58,218 bases of DNA from Chitinophagaceae bacterium (GCA_019747705.1 JAIEQM010000039.1:1-58218); one strand, 5' to 3'. Positions 33,580-43,311 are shown, numbered from the stretch's first letter. Translations and numbers: made by a program. Notes: generated from the letters alone by a model not told the origin.

Positions 33580-34233
33580 TCAGAGCGTATTGTAATAGCT
33601 GATGGCTGCTGCCCAGCCCTGTTCAGTTTTTGCGGAGAGGTTGTTCTGCTCCATATAAGTACTTACCTGCGCCCATTTATCTTTTAAAACCTCTTCAAGG
33701 CTTTTTCTGTTCAGGGAAACAGATTTGAGATTATTATCCCTGATAATGTAAAATGTAAGTCTTTCTTCAAATTGCTGATTTTTAACAGTATTATAAGCAG
33801 CCACTTCTACCACCTCTTTTTTGCAATGTTTGTAAAAATTAAGATTACCTTTTACCAGTTCCTGCACAAAAACAGGTGGTAATAAATTATGAATAAATTT
33901 TGATTTAATAAATTTAGCAGTCGTAAAAGAAGCCCCTTTATTGATTTGCAATTGAAATTCTTTAACCTGTTCAGTAAACAGGTACATAGAATCATTGATG
34001 TTAAAAACCAGTTCTGATGAATACAAATTAAATTTCCACTGGAAATTATTGTACTCCTTCCCGCTTTCTGTTGTTATAATTCCAATGCTCCAGCTATCAG
34101 TAAAAAAGGGGCTGCCCTGTATGGATGTGGTAATAGTGTAATAAGGCTTACTCGTAGAGCCATCGCCAATAAACTGTGCTTTTGTGTCTGAGATAAGCAG
34201 GAACAAAGTAATTATAAAAAAGAGTTGTTTCAT
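33580..34233 (-). CDS. Exported protein of unknown function
   Basis: A 217-residue protein with a signal peptide (QLFFIITLFLLISDTKAQ) and no recognised domain. The body is rich in aromatic and polar residues with predicted beta strands (PYYTITTSIQGSPFFTDSW) and helices near the end (SLEEVLKDKWAQVSTYMEQN). A -7 box TATTTTTG at 34274-34267 gives a short leader to the ATG at 34233, supporting this start over the longer frame. It follows a lipoprotein and a type IX cargo gene on the same strand but seems to have its own promoter. Confidence 0.65.
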   Translation of the reverse strand: MKQLFFIITLFLLISDTKAQFIGDGSTSKPYYTITTSIQGSPFFTDSWSIGIITTESGKEYNNFQWKFNLYSSELVFNINDSMYLFTEQVKEFQLQINKGASFTTAKFIKSKFIHNLLPPVFVQELVKGNLNFYKHCKKEVVEVAAYNTVKNQQFEERLTFYIIRDNNLKSVSLNRKSLEEVLKDKWAQVSTYMEQNNLSAKTEQGWAAAISYYNTL

Positions 34234-34349
34234 AATAGAGAAGTTTTGTTTGAAAAAAATTCGGGTCAAAAATAAATCTTACCGTTTAAGAAGAAACAAA
34301 TAAAACAGTTGTTCAAATCAAATTAACAATCATTTTTAAATTCAAAGTC

Positions 34350-34850
34350 CTATACAGATGCATGCTGCAAAAGAAACACCGGTTTATTCAAGATAGTTTT
34401 AAAGCGCTTTTCTTTATAACGAAAGTGAAGGGTAATTTCATTTAAAATCGTTGTATGTTTTTGGTCTTTTATTTTTTGAAACTGCAATTGATACAATACA
34501 TCACCTTCCGCTGCAGTAATCAGTTCTTTTTTACCCGTTACTGCGTTGATGCCCGCTTCGTATCTATTACTACTGATGATCTGGCTTGTTACTTTATAAA
34601 CCTGCCCGTTTACAACAGCAGAGTCCCACTGCAAATCATTTCGTTTTGACCGGATGTACACAATCACAACGGTATCATTTTTCAAAACCCCCTCGTCATT
34701 TTCTGAAGCCTTTACTGTGCCCGGTATTATTTCAAGAGCATAGCATGCTTTACTATGTATTATTTTTTTTTCTGTAATACAAGATGACACCAGCAGAACT
34801 GGTGTCATCACTGAAAAAAAGAGTTTGAAAAAAAATGAATTGTCTTTCAT
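34350..34850 (-). CDS. Lipoprotein of unknown function
   Basis: A 166-residue lipoprotein: hydrophobic signal and lipobox (FFSVMTPVLLVSSCITEKK, Cys near residue 23), then a beta-rich body (DTVVIVYIRSKRNDLQWDS, TTILNEITLHFRYKEKRF) without recognised domain. Its ATG overlaps by one base the stop of the large type IX cargo gene (TAATG), so the two are translationally coupled. A role linked to that cargo, for example in surface attachment, is possible but not shown. Confidence 0.68.
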   Translation of the reverse strand: MKDNSFFFKLFFSVMTPVLLVSSCITEKKIIHSKACYALEIIPGTVKASENDEGVLKNDTVVIVYIRSKRNDLQWDSAVVNGQVYKVTSQIISSNRYEAGINAVTGKKELITAAEGDVLYQLQFQKIKDQKHTTILNEITLHFRYKEKRFKTILNKPVFLLQHASV

Positions 34851-37800
34851 TACTGCTTAATAATTTTAAAGGTTTTTACCTGGTCACCTGCATTTACACG
34901 CAAGAGATAAGAGCCATTTGCAATTTTTGCATCAAGCGGCAAGCCGGTATTGCCTGTTGCTTTTCCAAGATTCCATGACTTAATAGTTTGCCCTGAAACA
35001 GTGAAGAGCGTGGCTGTTATATTTACCCGCCGCTCATTGTCAATTTTTAAATTAATAACATTCTGCACAGGGTTTTGCAAAAGACGAACAAGGTTACCCA
35101 TTCGGTTGCCTGCATCAGTTACACTGGTTGCAAATCCTTCCGTGAGGAAAAATTTACCACTGCCTGATACTGTTGCAGTATACAAATACCCTGAACCATA
35201 GGCAGTAAATGTTGCCGGGAAAATAAAGGTATTGGTTGAATTGGCTCCTGCAGTAGTAGCAGCAGTTGTTCTGGCAATATTTAATGCTCCGGGTGTTTTA
35301 CCTCCAAGTTCTGCAAGTGTATAATACAAGCCGATGGTATAAGTAGCGGTTGGATTTGTGCTCACCTGCACATCAAACACTTTTTGTGAACGCTGACCGG
35401 CAAAATAGTTTTGCCATGTGTTACCAGCTTCAAAAATGCTGAATGTTACACAGCCCAAATTGGCAGTAGCCGCATTTATACTCGCTATAATATTTGTTGT
35501 ACCCTGCGAGTTAAAGAAATAGCTGCCATTTCCTCCAACAAAGCTGGTAGATGTGCGGTTAAGAACAGTTTCAATAAAATTACCAACTATGGTATTTAGA
35601 ATAATATCCGGCCTTACAAAGGTGCCCCCTACATTACTAAATAATCCGGTAGTGATATCACAACCAGCCGGAGGTCCGGTTTGGGTACGGCCCCACAAAC
35701 TCTTCTGATCGGCAGTGATGTTAGACGATACATTGTCATCTGCTGTTCCAATTGAATTATCATAACATATTTCAACAAGGAGATTACTAACACCATCCCA
35801 ATTAAAGTTACTCACATTGAAATTTAAAGTATTAACTCCTGTTACCGTTGAGTACGAAGCATTTGAATAACAAAGAGTAGTTCCCGTTTCAAAGCCTGTT
35901 GTAAAAGTTGCAGTGGTCGTATTTTTCAATGAGATATTTAGTGATGTATATGGCTGCGTGCTTCCTTTACTTATAACATTAAATCCAATTGATGTGAGAT
36001 TGCCGGGCAACACACCTGCAGCAGTAAGCTCCTGCGCAGTATAAATATACTGGCTGCGGGCTTTTGCAAAACTTCCCCGGAATGGCTGAATATAACCACC
36101 AAAATCGCCTGAACCTGTCGTAGCAAAACCAGGGGCTGGGGCAACAGGCGTAAAATCATTATCAGCTATGTTTACAGTATAGCTGAGGCTGCTTGGTGCC
36201 GCAACTGCATTGGTTCCACCGGCAATTGTATAAGTAAGTGTAAATGATTCACCCAATTCTCTTTCAACATCATCATAAATTCTGATTGTAACGGGCCTGG
36301 GAACATTAGTGCCATTGGTAAAAGTTAACTGTTTTGATGGTGAAGAGAAATTACCATTGGTAGTAATATCAAAATCAATGCCTTCAGTAGCTGTATTCCC
36401 ACCCGCTATAGCAAGTGTAACATTTGCATCTCCATCGGGAGCGGCATCTATTAACATGTTCAATGTATAGTCTCTGTAACTGCGGCAGCCAACAGTAGTG
36501 TTTGCTGTTTCAGTATATGAACGGCTGTAATTATAAGCTGAGCCAAAGCGAACATAAGGTGCGGCAGGCGGAACCTGTGTGGTAAAAAAACCACGGCCAT
36601 GTGTTGCGGCCAATATGGTACCATCACTATTACGGTATTGCAGCATATTTGTTTTTACAGAAGGAAAACTTCCGTTTTGCACCCAAACAGTTGAGGCACC
36701 ATTTAAGTTATCAGTTTCAAAAATGCCCATCTCTGTAGCTATGATGGCTTTTGTATTGTCTTCAGGGTAAAACATAGCCCAGCGAACAGGAATATCCGGG
36801 AGGTTGCCACTCACATTGATCCAGCTTGTACCCGCATTGGCAGTAACCCAAACTTTTTGCAAACCATAGTTACTGTAGGTGGCTATTAAAAAATTATCAT
36901 TGGTTCCGGTATTAATTGAGGATACAATATTACCGTTAACCTGGGGCATTGATGCCCCTGTAATATTCGTAACCGATGGTAACCCGGTATTGGCATTGTC
37001 AACTCTTAAAATTGCACCGCCTGCAGATCCCATAAACACCCGATTGGATGTGAAAGGCGACACTTTAAAACTCCGTATGGAATTGGCAGTAGCTCCTGCT
37101 ATAGAAATTACAGTAAACGTATTTCCGCTTTGAGGATTTTCCCATAATGTATATGTTCCCGGGCTGCCACTGCAATACATACGATTATTCATATCATCAT
37201 ATTCAGTTGGATTGATAAACTGACCAACCGTTGGAGTCTGATTTACTGAAACCCAGCTTACTCCATTATCTGTACTTCTTCTGTAATTGCTGTTTGTAGT
37301 TGCAGAAAACTGAAACTGGGGTTCATCCTGATCAATATGTGTAAAACCACCATCGCCACCATGCACTTCAATGCTTCCTGTAATGGGGCCAGATGAGGTG
37401 AGTGAATGAGAACCGTTATCCTGTGCGCCGCCTAAGTAATAATTTAATGAAGGGTGCAATGCGCAGGAATAGAACTGAAGGGTTCTGATGCCTATATTCC
37501 TGTCAGTATAACTAACACCATTGTTATTACTGTAAAAAATTCCACCATCAGTTGCAACCAGCACATAATTCGGTGTCCAAAAAACACCATGATGATCGGC
37601 ATGTACGTAATTAAAGCTACCCTGAGATGGTACATGTACCCATCTTGTAATTTGAGTCCAGGTATTCCCTCCATCTGTTGTTCTGTAAAAATTTAAACCA
37701 CCTGCAATAACCACATTGGGGTTTGAAGGATCAATTCCAATAGCAAGATTGAACCAGGCCTGCCCCTGGTTAATTGTGGGTTCAGCAGCAGGACTTGGCG

Positions 37801-38896
37801 GTGTTGTGAGCGTTGGAACCCAGTTATCACCGCCATCTGTTGATTTATAAATTTGAGCAGTGCGTGCATTAGCATCTTCTGGCAACGCATACAATGTATT
37901 TCCTGCAACTGCAATTTCGCAATTGGCCGCTAAGCCCGGGATTGGTGTTAAGGGGGCATTCCAGGTAGCTTGATCAACAGTTGATGGATTGTCAGTATAG
38001 TAAGAACCGGCTTCTCCTGTTCCACTGAGCGTTACATGCAAACGGCCTGTGCTGCTGAGTTTAATATCAGTAATTCTGGTGCTGTTATTTACATTGGCAG
38101 GCGTAATATTGACCCAACTGATTCCGCTGTTAACAGAGCGTTGTAACCCAAAGTTATTAGCACCATTGGTACCAACATATACATTACCTGCTGCGTCACA
38201 TACAATTTTTGAAACATTCCAAAAGTTGATGGTGTTGGCAAGAAGGTTCCAGGTTGCACCGCCATTGGTACTTTGCCAAATCCCTCCTCCCCGTACAGCA
38301 TCAAAATTGCCATTACGTTCACCGGTAGCAAAGTACATGATGTTTTTATTTACTGGGTTCTGGCAAATACTGGTAATAGCAAGGTTGCCGAAAAAGTCAT
38401 TCACCAAGGTCCAACTGGCAGGGCTTGCAGTAATATCGTTTGTTTTCCATAATCCGCCGCTTACACTGGCAGCCCAAACTGTTTTGCCGGTGGCATCATT
38501 TAAATCAATATGTATAGCACGCATACGGCCACTTACTGCCGGAATACCCGGTCCCGGTCCACGAATATTTCCGTTACTCGGCCCTATTGTGTTTGTATTG
38601 GGGCCACGCTCCACCCATGTAAGGGCTGACGTGCGGGCAGCATAGCGGCCTGCACGTCGTTCCATGTAAATATCATTGTAAGCTTTTACCAGCCTGAAGG
38701 CAGGCACATAACCCAGTTTTGGGTCACGTGTCATTTCAAAATCCATTTCCATGGCTTCTTTTATACCATCCTCATTTTCAGCCTCTTCTGTTTCATATAA
38801 CAATTCAGCTTCAGTTTTTTTCTCTTTATGCTCTGCACATTGAGCGAAAAAAAGTAAGCTTGTAAGCGCAATGGCTCCAATAAAAAAATTTCTCAT
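34850..38896 (-). CDS. Large type IX-secreted protein with sortilin/BNR-like repeats and sorting domain
   Basis: A 1348-residue exported protein. The N-terminus is lipoprotein-like (GAIALTSLLFFAQCAEHKEK). Residues about 90-780 contain BNR/sortilin-type propeller repeats with Asp-box-like motifs (QSTNGGATWNLLA, RTTDGGNTWTQIT, YKSTDGGDNWVPT). A Calx-beta-like segment follows near 820-910 (VTIRIYDDVERELGESFTLTY). The C-terminal 80 residues form a type A type IX sorting domain (VRLLQNPVQNVINLKI ... SYLLRVNAGDQVKTFKIIK). It is probably carried across the outer membrane by the Por system and used as an adhesin or glycan/protein-processing surface protein. PorQ is encoded 4 kb away. Confidence 0.85.
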   Translation of the reverse strand: MRNFFIGAIALTSLLFFAQCAEHKEKKTEAELLYETEEAENEDGIKEAMEMDFEMTRDPKLGYVPAFRLVKAYNDIYMERRAGRYAARTSALTWVERGPNTNTIGPSNGNIRGPGPGIPAVSGRMRAIHIDLNDATGKTVWAASVSGGLWKTNDITASPASWTLVNDFFGNLAITSICQNPVNKNIMYFATGERNGNFDAVRGGGIWQSTNGGATWNLLANTINFWNVSKIVCDAAGNVYVGTNGANNFGLQRSVNSGISWVNITPANVNNSTRITDIKLSSTGRLHVTLSGTGEAGSYYTDNPSTVDQATWNAPLTPIPGLAANCEIAVAGNTLYALPEDANARTAQIYKSTDGGDNWVPTLTTPPSPAAEPTINQGQAWFNLAIGIDPSNPNVVIAGGLNFYRTTDGGNTWTQITRWVHVPSQGSFNYVHADHHGVFWTPNYVLVATDGGIFYSNNNGVSYTDRNIGIRTLQFYSCALHPSLNYYLGGAQDNGSHSLTSSGPITGSIEVHGGDGGFTHIDQDEPQFQFSATTNSNYRRSTDNGVSWVSVNQTPTVGQFINPTEYDDMNNRMYCSGSPGTYTLWENPQSGNTFTVISIAGATANSIRSFKVSPFTSNRVFMGSAGGAILRVDNANTGLPSVTNITGASMPQVNGNIVSSINTGTNDNFLIATYSNYGLQKVWVTANAGTSWINVSGNLPDIPVRWAMFYPEDNTKAIIATEMGIFETDNLNGASTVWVQNGSFPSVKTNMLQYRNSDGTILAATHGRGFFTTQVPPAAPYVRFGSAYNYSRSYTETANTTVGCRSYRDYTLNMLIDAAPDGDANVTLAIAGGNTATEGIDFDITTNGNFSSPSKQLTFTNGTNVPRPVTIRIYDDVERELGESFTLTYTIAGGTNAVAAPSSLSYTVNIADNDFTPVAPAPGFATTGSGDFGGYIQPFRGSFAKARSQYIYTAQELTAAGVLPGNLTSIGFNVISKGSTQPYTSLNISLKNTTTATFTTGFETGTTLCYSNASYSTVTGVNTLNFNVSNFNWDGVSNLLVEICYDNSIGTADDNVSSNITADQKSLWGRTQTGPPAGCDITTGLFSNVGGTFVRPDIILNTIVGNFIETVLNRTSTSFVGGNGSYFFNSQGTTNIIASINAATANLGCVTFSIFEAGNTWQNYFAGQRSQKVFDVQVSTNPTATYTIGLYYTLAELGGKTPGALNIARTTAATTAGANSTNTFIFPATFTAYGSGYLYTATVSGSGKFFLTEGFATSVTDAGNRMGNLVRLLQNPVQNVINLKIDNERRVNITATLFTVSGQTIKSWNLGKATGNTGLPLDAKIANGSYLLRVNAGDQVKTFKIIKQ

Positions 38897-38959
38897 AGCT
38901 TTTGATTGTTATTTTCAATTAAGGAAATTAAAACATAAAAATAGAGAAAAAGGTTTGCT

Positions 38960-38967
38960 TATATTTG
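38960..38967 (+). promoter_or_regulatory. -7 box of the nusB operon
   Basis: TATATTTG followed by CCG matches the consensus. It overlaps the first codons of the longest frame (38965), showing that the NusB start must be the downstream ATG at 38995. No clear -33 TTG is seen. Confidence 0.5.
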
Positions 38968-38994
38968 CCGTTCTTTAAAAAAGTTCTTTACGAA

Positions 38995-39921
38995 ATGATT
39001 AGCAGAAGAAATATCCGGGTAAAAGTAATGCAAACCCTATACAGCACTATCAGCTCTGATGGCACCATTACCCGTGAACAGGCGCTCCGCACATTAGAAC
39101 AGCACCTGGACCAGAGCAGGCAGCTTTTTGTTTTCCTTATTTATTTTGTAACAGAAGTGGCACGTTATGCCGAAACTGACAGCCGCCAGCGGGCTTCCAA
39201 ACATTTGCCTACCACGGGCGATCTAAATGTAAATACCAAGATATCCGGGAATGAATTATTGTGGCGCATCCTGGAATATCCGTCTTATCAATTAGCGGTA
39301 AAAGAATTAAAACCCGAACTGCTAATCAATACAGAATGGGTTCGGAAATTATATACAGATCTTGCAGAAAGTAACGTGTATAAAGACTATATCAAAACCG
39401 CCTCAAGAGACAAGAAAGAAGAGAAAAGCATCATTGAATTTATTTTCACAGACCTTATGCTGCCCAACGAAGAATTCATCAGCTATGTGGAAGATTTGTA
39501 TGTACACTGGGATGATGACAGTGAAATGATGAACCTGCTGATGCTCAACTTCTTTAACAAGCCTCACACCAATAACTTTCAGCATTTTGTGGGAGATGAA
39601 AAAATGAAATATGCCAGAGACCTTTTGCTGGCAGTAATTGACAAGGAAGAAATGTGTAATGGTTATATCAAAAGCAAACTTCAAAACTGGGACCCTGAAC
39701 GAACAGCACAACTGGACATGATCCTGATGCGAATGGGTATTTGTGAGTTCCTGTATTTTGAAACCATCCCCCCCAAAGTAACTATTAATGAATATATTGA
39801 CCTGGCAAAAGAATACAGCACACCTCAGAGCGGCCATTTTGTAAACGGTATTTTAGACAGCATCCATAAAGATTTCATCAGCCAGGACAAACTTCATAAA
39901 GTAATTTTTAAAAAACCGTAA
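38995..39921 (+). CDS. nusB: Transcription antitermination factor NusB, long form
   Basis: NusB binds boxA RNA with NusE in rRNA antitermination. The 308-residue protein starts ISRRNIRVKVMQTLYSTISS, typical of NusB, and ends with the C-terminal helices ILMRMGICEFLYFETIPPK, VTINEYIDLAKEYSTPQSG and FVNGILDSIHKD. The family is usually about 140 residues; the extra central region of about 160 residues is a known Bacteroidota variation. It heads an operon with a DUF1573 lipoprotein, yajC, coaE and a CPBP protease gene. The start is fixed by the -7 box. Confidence 0.93.
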   Translation: MISRRNIRVKVMQTLYSTISSDGTITREQALRTLEQHLDQSRQLFVFLIYFVTEVARYAETDSRQRASKHLPTTGDLNVNTKISGNELLWRILEYPSYQLAVKELKPELLINTEWVRKLYTDLAESNVYKDYIKTASRDKKEEKSIIEFIFTDLMLPNEEFISYVEDLYVHWDDDSEMMNLLMLNFFNKPHTNNFQHFVGDEKMKYARDLLLAVIDKEEMCNGYIKSKLQNWDPERTAQLDMILMRMGICEFLYFETIPPKVTINEYIDLAKEYSTPQSGHFVNGILDSIHKDFISQDKLHKVIFKKP

Positions 39922-39965
39922 TGCAGTTGTTAGATAGTACATTTTCAAACTCATAAACATCAGGT

Positions 39966-40424
39966 ATGAAAAAAATAGTTTTTGCCCTTTTAGTTTTGGC
40001 AGCAGTTGCCTGCCAGAACAATCCGAAAAATCCGAAAGAGCCGGTTGACCCTAATGCAAAAGAACGAGCTGTTAATGCGAAGATTGCTGATTCTGCTAAC
40101 TGGACAACCGTTCAATGGCTTGATTCAATGCAGCAGTTTGGCAAAGTAATAGATGGCGAAAAAGTAATCATCAGTTTCCATTTCAAAAACACGGGCAGCA
40201 AACCCCTCATCATTGCATCAGTAAGCGCCAGTTGCGGATGCACAGTGCCTACCAAACCGGAAGAACCTATTGCCCCGGGGGCAGAAGGAATAATTAAAGC
40301 GGAGTTTAACAGTGCAGGCCGTGTGGGTAAGGCAGAGAAATATGTTAATGTAAGTTGCAATACGGAAAAGCAGATTTACACATTACGTTTTGAAGGTGAA
40401 GTAATTGAAAAAAGTAAACAATAA
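39966..40424 (+). CDS. DUF1573 lipoprotein
   Basis: A 152-residue lipoprotein with lipobox (FALLVLAAVACQNNPKN) and a DUF1573 immunoglobulin-like domain of the ASPM-SPD-2-Hydin kind: GEKVIISFHFKNTGSKPLII, SASCGCTVPTKPEEPIAPG, GIIKAEFNSAGRVGKAEKYV. The CGC motif is common in the family. The function is unknown, although the gene is regularly found between nusB and yajC in this phylum. It is 44 nt after nusB and 3 nt before yajC. Confidence 0.87.
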   Translation: MKKIVFALLVLAAVACQNNPKNPKEPVDPNAKERAVNAKIADSANWTTVQWLDSMQQFGKVIDGEKVIISFHFKNTGSKPLIIASVSASCGCTVPTKPEEPIAPGAEGIIKAEFNSAGRVGKAEKYVNVSCNTEKQIYTLRFEGEVIEKSKQ

Positions 40425-40427
40425 ATA

Positions 40428-40757
40428 ATGATGCATTTAATTTTATTAGCAGGCAGTCCGCAGGCAGGCGGAAATTTTCCTTTGTTGTTCCTGGGTCTAA
40501 TGCTGGTGGTGTTCTGGATATTTATGATCCGCCCGCAGCAGAAAAAACAAAAAGAACAAAAAGCGTTTATTACCAATTTGCAGAAAGGTGATAAAGTTGT
40601 TACCATTGCCGGCATACACGGAACCGTAAATAAAGTAAATGACGATGGTACTTTGTCGCTTGAAATCAATCCCGGCAGTTATATTAAGATTGAGAAAAGC
40701 TCCATCAGCATGGAATGGACTGCCCAGTTGAATAAACCAGCGGCTGATAAGAAATAA
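40428..40757 (+). CDS. yajC: Preprotein translocase subunit YajC
   Basis: A small membrane protein (109 residues) associated with SecDF in protein export. One membrane helix (about 20-38, PLLFLGLMLVVFWIFMI) is followed by RPQQKKQKEQKAFITNLQKG, DKVVTIAGIHGTVNKVNDDG and a basic tail. ATG at 40428 or 40431 could start translation. It lies 3 nt after the DUF1573 stop; an inverted-repeat element separates it from coaE. Confidence 0.92.
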   Translation: MMHLILLAGSPQAGGNFPLLFLGLMLVVFWIFMIRPQQKKQKEQKAFITNLQKGDKVVTIAGIHGTVNKVNDDGTLSLEINPGSYIKIEKSSISMEWTAQLNKPAADKK

Positions 40758-40759
40758 TA

Positions 40760-40838
40760 GAAGCCGATAGTAGTTAGCCGGTAGCCTGTAGTATTGTGTA
40801 CTTAACTCAAGACTAATGACTACCGGCTACCGGCTTTC
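40760..40838. repeat. Inverted-repeat element between yajC and coaE
   Basis: AGCCGGTAGCC (40776-40786) and GGCTACCGGCT (40825-40835) form a perfect 11-bp inverted repeat, and AAGCCG at 40761 can also pair with CGGCTT at 40831. The element fills almost the whole 88-nt gap of the operon. AGCCGGTAGCCGGTAGTC-like sequences recur between genes in Bacteroidota. Confidence 0.6.
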
Positions 40839-40845
40839 ATAAACT

Positions 40846-41448
40846 ATGCTTAAAATAGGGTTAACAGGAGGTATTGGCAGCGGTAAAACAACCATTGCAA
40901 AAGTATTTGAAGTGCTGGGTATACCTGTGTACTATGCTGATGATGCAGCCAAACGTTTGATGAACGAAGATGAACTGCTGAAACAACAACTCATTCAGCA
41001 ATTTGGGATGGAAACGTATATTAACGGACAATTAAACCGCTCTCATCTGTCTTCCATTGTTTTCAACAATAAAGAAAAACTGGAGTTGCTGAACAGTATT
41101 GTTCATCCTGCCACCGTTACTGATGCAAGAAGCTGGTTTGAAAAACAAACAACCCCTTACGTTATTAAAGAAGCTGCATTACTATTTGAAAGCGGAACAG
41201 CAGAAGGGCTTGACAAAGTAATTGGTGTGTGGGCGCCTGAAACCATCCGGTTAAAACGTGTGATAGACAGAGACCATGTAACAGCAGATGAAGTTAAACG
41301 GCGTATGAACAACCAGATTGAAGAAACAGTAAAGATGAAGCTTTGTGATTATGTGATTCATAACAATGAGCAGGAACTGGTAACACCGCAGGTGATGCAA
41401 CTGCACCGGCAGTTATTGCAACTTGCAGAGGAACAACAGCAACCATGA
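40846..41448 (+). CDS. coaE: Dephospho-CoA kinase
   Basis: Phosphorylates dephospho-CoA, the last step of CoA synthesis. The 200 residues show the P-loop (KIGLTGGIGSGKTTIAKVF), the CoA-site block YYADDAAKRLMNED, IVHPATVTDARSWFE, IKEAALLFESGTAEGLDKVI and RVIDRDHVTADEVKRRMNNQ. It is the fourth gene of the nusB operon and overlaps the CPBP gene by 4 nt. Confidence 0.95.
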   Translation: MLKIGLTGGIGSGKTTIAKVFEVLGIPVYYADDAAKRLMNEDELLKQQLIQQFGMETYINGQLNRSHLSSIVFNNKEKLELLNSIVHPATVTDARSWFEKQTTPYVIKEAALLFESGTAEGLDKVIGVWAPETIRLKRVIDRDHVTADEVKRRMNNQIEETVKMKLCDYVIHNNEQELVTPQVMQLHRQLLQLAEEQQQP

Positions 41449-42116
41449 GTTTATTTTTTTTAATAGTAGTAGCAGCGGGGCTGCCCTTTCTTTCAGCTTT
41501 GAGTTATAAAAACATAAAGAAGCTGGAAGCAGAACAGGGGAATGTGCAACTAGCCAAAACCCCGATTTATCTGCAATCAATGGCATTGCAGTTGGTTTTA
41601 CTTGCTCTTGCTTTTTTTGCATCAGGGTTTAGTGATACAAAAATTGTACTTGAAAGCAGCTTCAATGCTGTTACTATTGGCTCTGCCGCCGGTTTTTTGG
41701 TTTTGGCGCTGGGTATTGCATGGCTCTCTCAAAAATATTCCAAACAAAAAGAGGAAAGTACATTGCATCATTTACTGCCGGATACGCCTCTTGACCGGTT
41801 GATGTGGATAATTGCCTGTGTGGTAGCTGCCTTTTGTGAGGAGTATGTGTACCGAGGTTCCTTGTTTCAGATGATGCTGGCTCAAACCAACGGAATTTGG
41901 ATTGCAGCAGCTGTACTCAGCTCCATTATTTTTTCATTTGGCCATGGCACACAGGGTGAGAAAGCGATTCTTCAAATCATTCCCTTTGCACTGGGTTTTC
42001 ATTTTTTAGTGTACATCAGCGGTGGATTGTTATTGCCGATGATTGTACATTTTATTTATAATGTGCTGGTGGAGTTATTGTTTGGGAGAGCGATAAAAGA
42101 AAATGCCAAAGAATAA
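41445..42116 (+). CDS. CPBP-family intramembrane metalloprotease
   Basis: A 223-residue polytopic membrane protein (about 6-7 helices) of the CAAX protease/bacteriocin-processing (Abi) family. Motif 1 is FCEEYVYRGSLFQ with the paired Glu and Arg, motif 2 is IIFSFGHGTQG, and motif 3 is PMIVHFIYNVLVE with His and Asn. These are the catalytic residues of the family; bacterial substrates are mostly unknown. The start overlaps the end of coaE by 4 nt (ATGA). Confidence 0.88.
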   Translation: MSLFFLIVVAAGLPFLSALSYKNIKKLEAEQGNVQLAKTPIYLQSMALQLVLLALAFFASGFSDTKIVLESSFNAVTIGSAAGFLVLALGIAWLSQKYSKQKEESTLHHLLPDTPLDRLMWIIACVVAAFCEEYVYRGSLFQMMLAQTNGIWIAAAVLSSIIFSFGHGTQGEKAILQIIPFALGFHFLVYISGGLLLPMIVHFIYNVLVELLFGRAIKENAKE

Positions 42117-42197
42117 AATTCATTCACCCATAAAACAGTATTAGTCTTTACATCATCACACACTAATCATTAAAGCCAATGCCTGCCGGCTTCTGTT

Positions 42198-43262
42198 TTA
42201 CCATCCAATCTTCTCTCCAAATTTGCCCAACCCAAAATACTGATTCAAAGGAAGATTAATACCAAGCTGGTTATAAGCCGTTGAGTTTTGAAAATAACTT
42301 CTGGCATATCTTAACTGAAGTTTTGGAAGGATGGCCCCCACCCCCAATGAAAAACCGGTGAGCCCGTTGGGCACATTGGTGATGCGTAATTCTGAACGGC
42401 GCAGATAATTATAACCCACTGTTACCTCTACCCTTTGCCCGATTAATAATTGTGTTGAAAAAATAAAATGCTGAAACAATTTTTCAAATGTAAATTTTCC
42501 TGCAGCAGGGTTTCGGAAACCGTTATTATTATTAAACGTGGTATCATTATACAAAATATCAAACTGATTTAAATGATGTGCTGTAAGTGAAAACCGGATG
42601 GGAGCTTTTTCCAACTGCTTAAAAATTCCAAAAACCACATCAAAAGGAAGTTCTTCTGGTACGTTAGGATTATATCGTTTGATTTGCCCTCCCATATTCA
42701 TCGCCACCAATCCAATCTGAACGAGTTTTGCACTGTCTTTGTACAACACACCCACATCGGCCGCAACAGCATTGGAACGGAACTGGCCGTAATTGGAGGA
42801 GATATATTTTGCACTGATGCCATAATTCCATTTTTCAAGATACCTGCGGCTGGCACTTATCTGTACCACAAAATCTCTGGGTCTTAAAGCGCCCAGTATG
42901 TTTCCTGCTGCATCTGTTTGAGTGATGTTGCCGTAGTTAAAATAAAAAACAGAAGCGGCGAAATTCGTTTTAAGATGTTTGTTTCTGTAAGCCATCATCC
43001 AGTGATAATTTTTAACCCCATCATACAGGCTGTTGAAATTGGCCACCATTTGTGCATGCATGGATGAATCCAGTTGTGCCGGGTTTTGAAACGCCAGTGA
43101 TAAATCGTTTGACTGATGAGCCACATTCAACCCGCCAAGAGCTGCCAGTTGTGGTGATGCCGGGAACCTTAAAAAATTGTACGCATTGCTGCCACCCAGT
43201 GTTTGACCCAATAGCTGGCTGCTGCAAAGTATAATTAATATATTCAGAAATATGCGGCGCAT
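42198..43262 (-). CDS. porQ: Type IX secretion system protein PorQ
   Basis: A 354-residue outer membrane beta-barrel protein. Signal peptide (IFLNILIILCSSQLLGQ), then GGSNAYNFLRFPASPQLAAL, LGGLNVAHQSNDLSLAFQNP and repeated beta strands. PorQ works with PorU, PorV and PorZ in the attachment complex that processes cargo at the cell surface. No other por gene is adjacent, which is usual for porQ. It is preceded by the terminator of lon. Confidence 0.87.
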   Translation of the reverse strand: MRRIFLNILIILCSSQLLGQTLGGSNAYNFLRFPASPQLAALGGLNVAHQSNDLSLAFQNPAQLDSSMHAQMVANFNSLYDGVKNYHWMMAYRNKHLKTNFAASVFYFNYGNITQTDAAGNILGALRPRDFVVQISASRRYLEKWNYGISAKYISSNYGQFRSNAVAADVGVLYKDSAKLVQIGLVAMNMGGQIKRYNPNVPEELPFDVVFGIFKQLEKAPIRFSLTAHHLNQFDILYNDTTFNNNNGFRNPAAGKFTFEKLFQHFIFSTQLLIGQRVEVTVGYNYLRRSELRITNVPNGLTGFSLGVGAILPKLQLRYARSYFQNSTAYNQLGINLPLNQYFGLGKFGEKIGW

Positions 43263-43311
43263 CCTTATTAATGAGCCTGTAAATTAAGGATTCAAACCGA
43301 GGAATAGTGGC

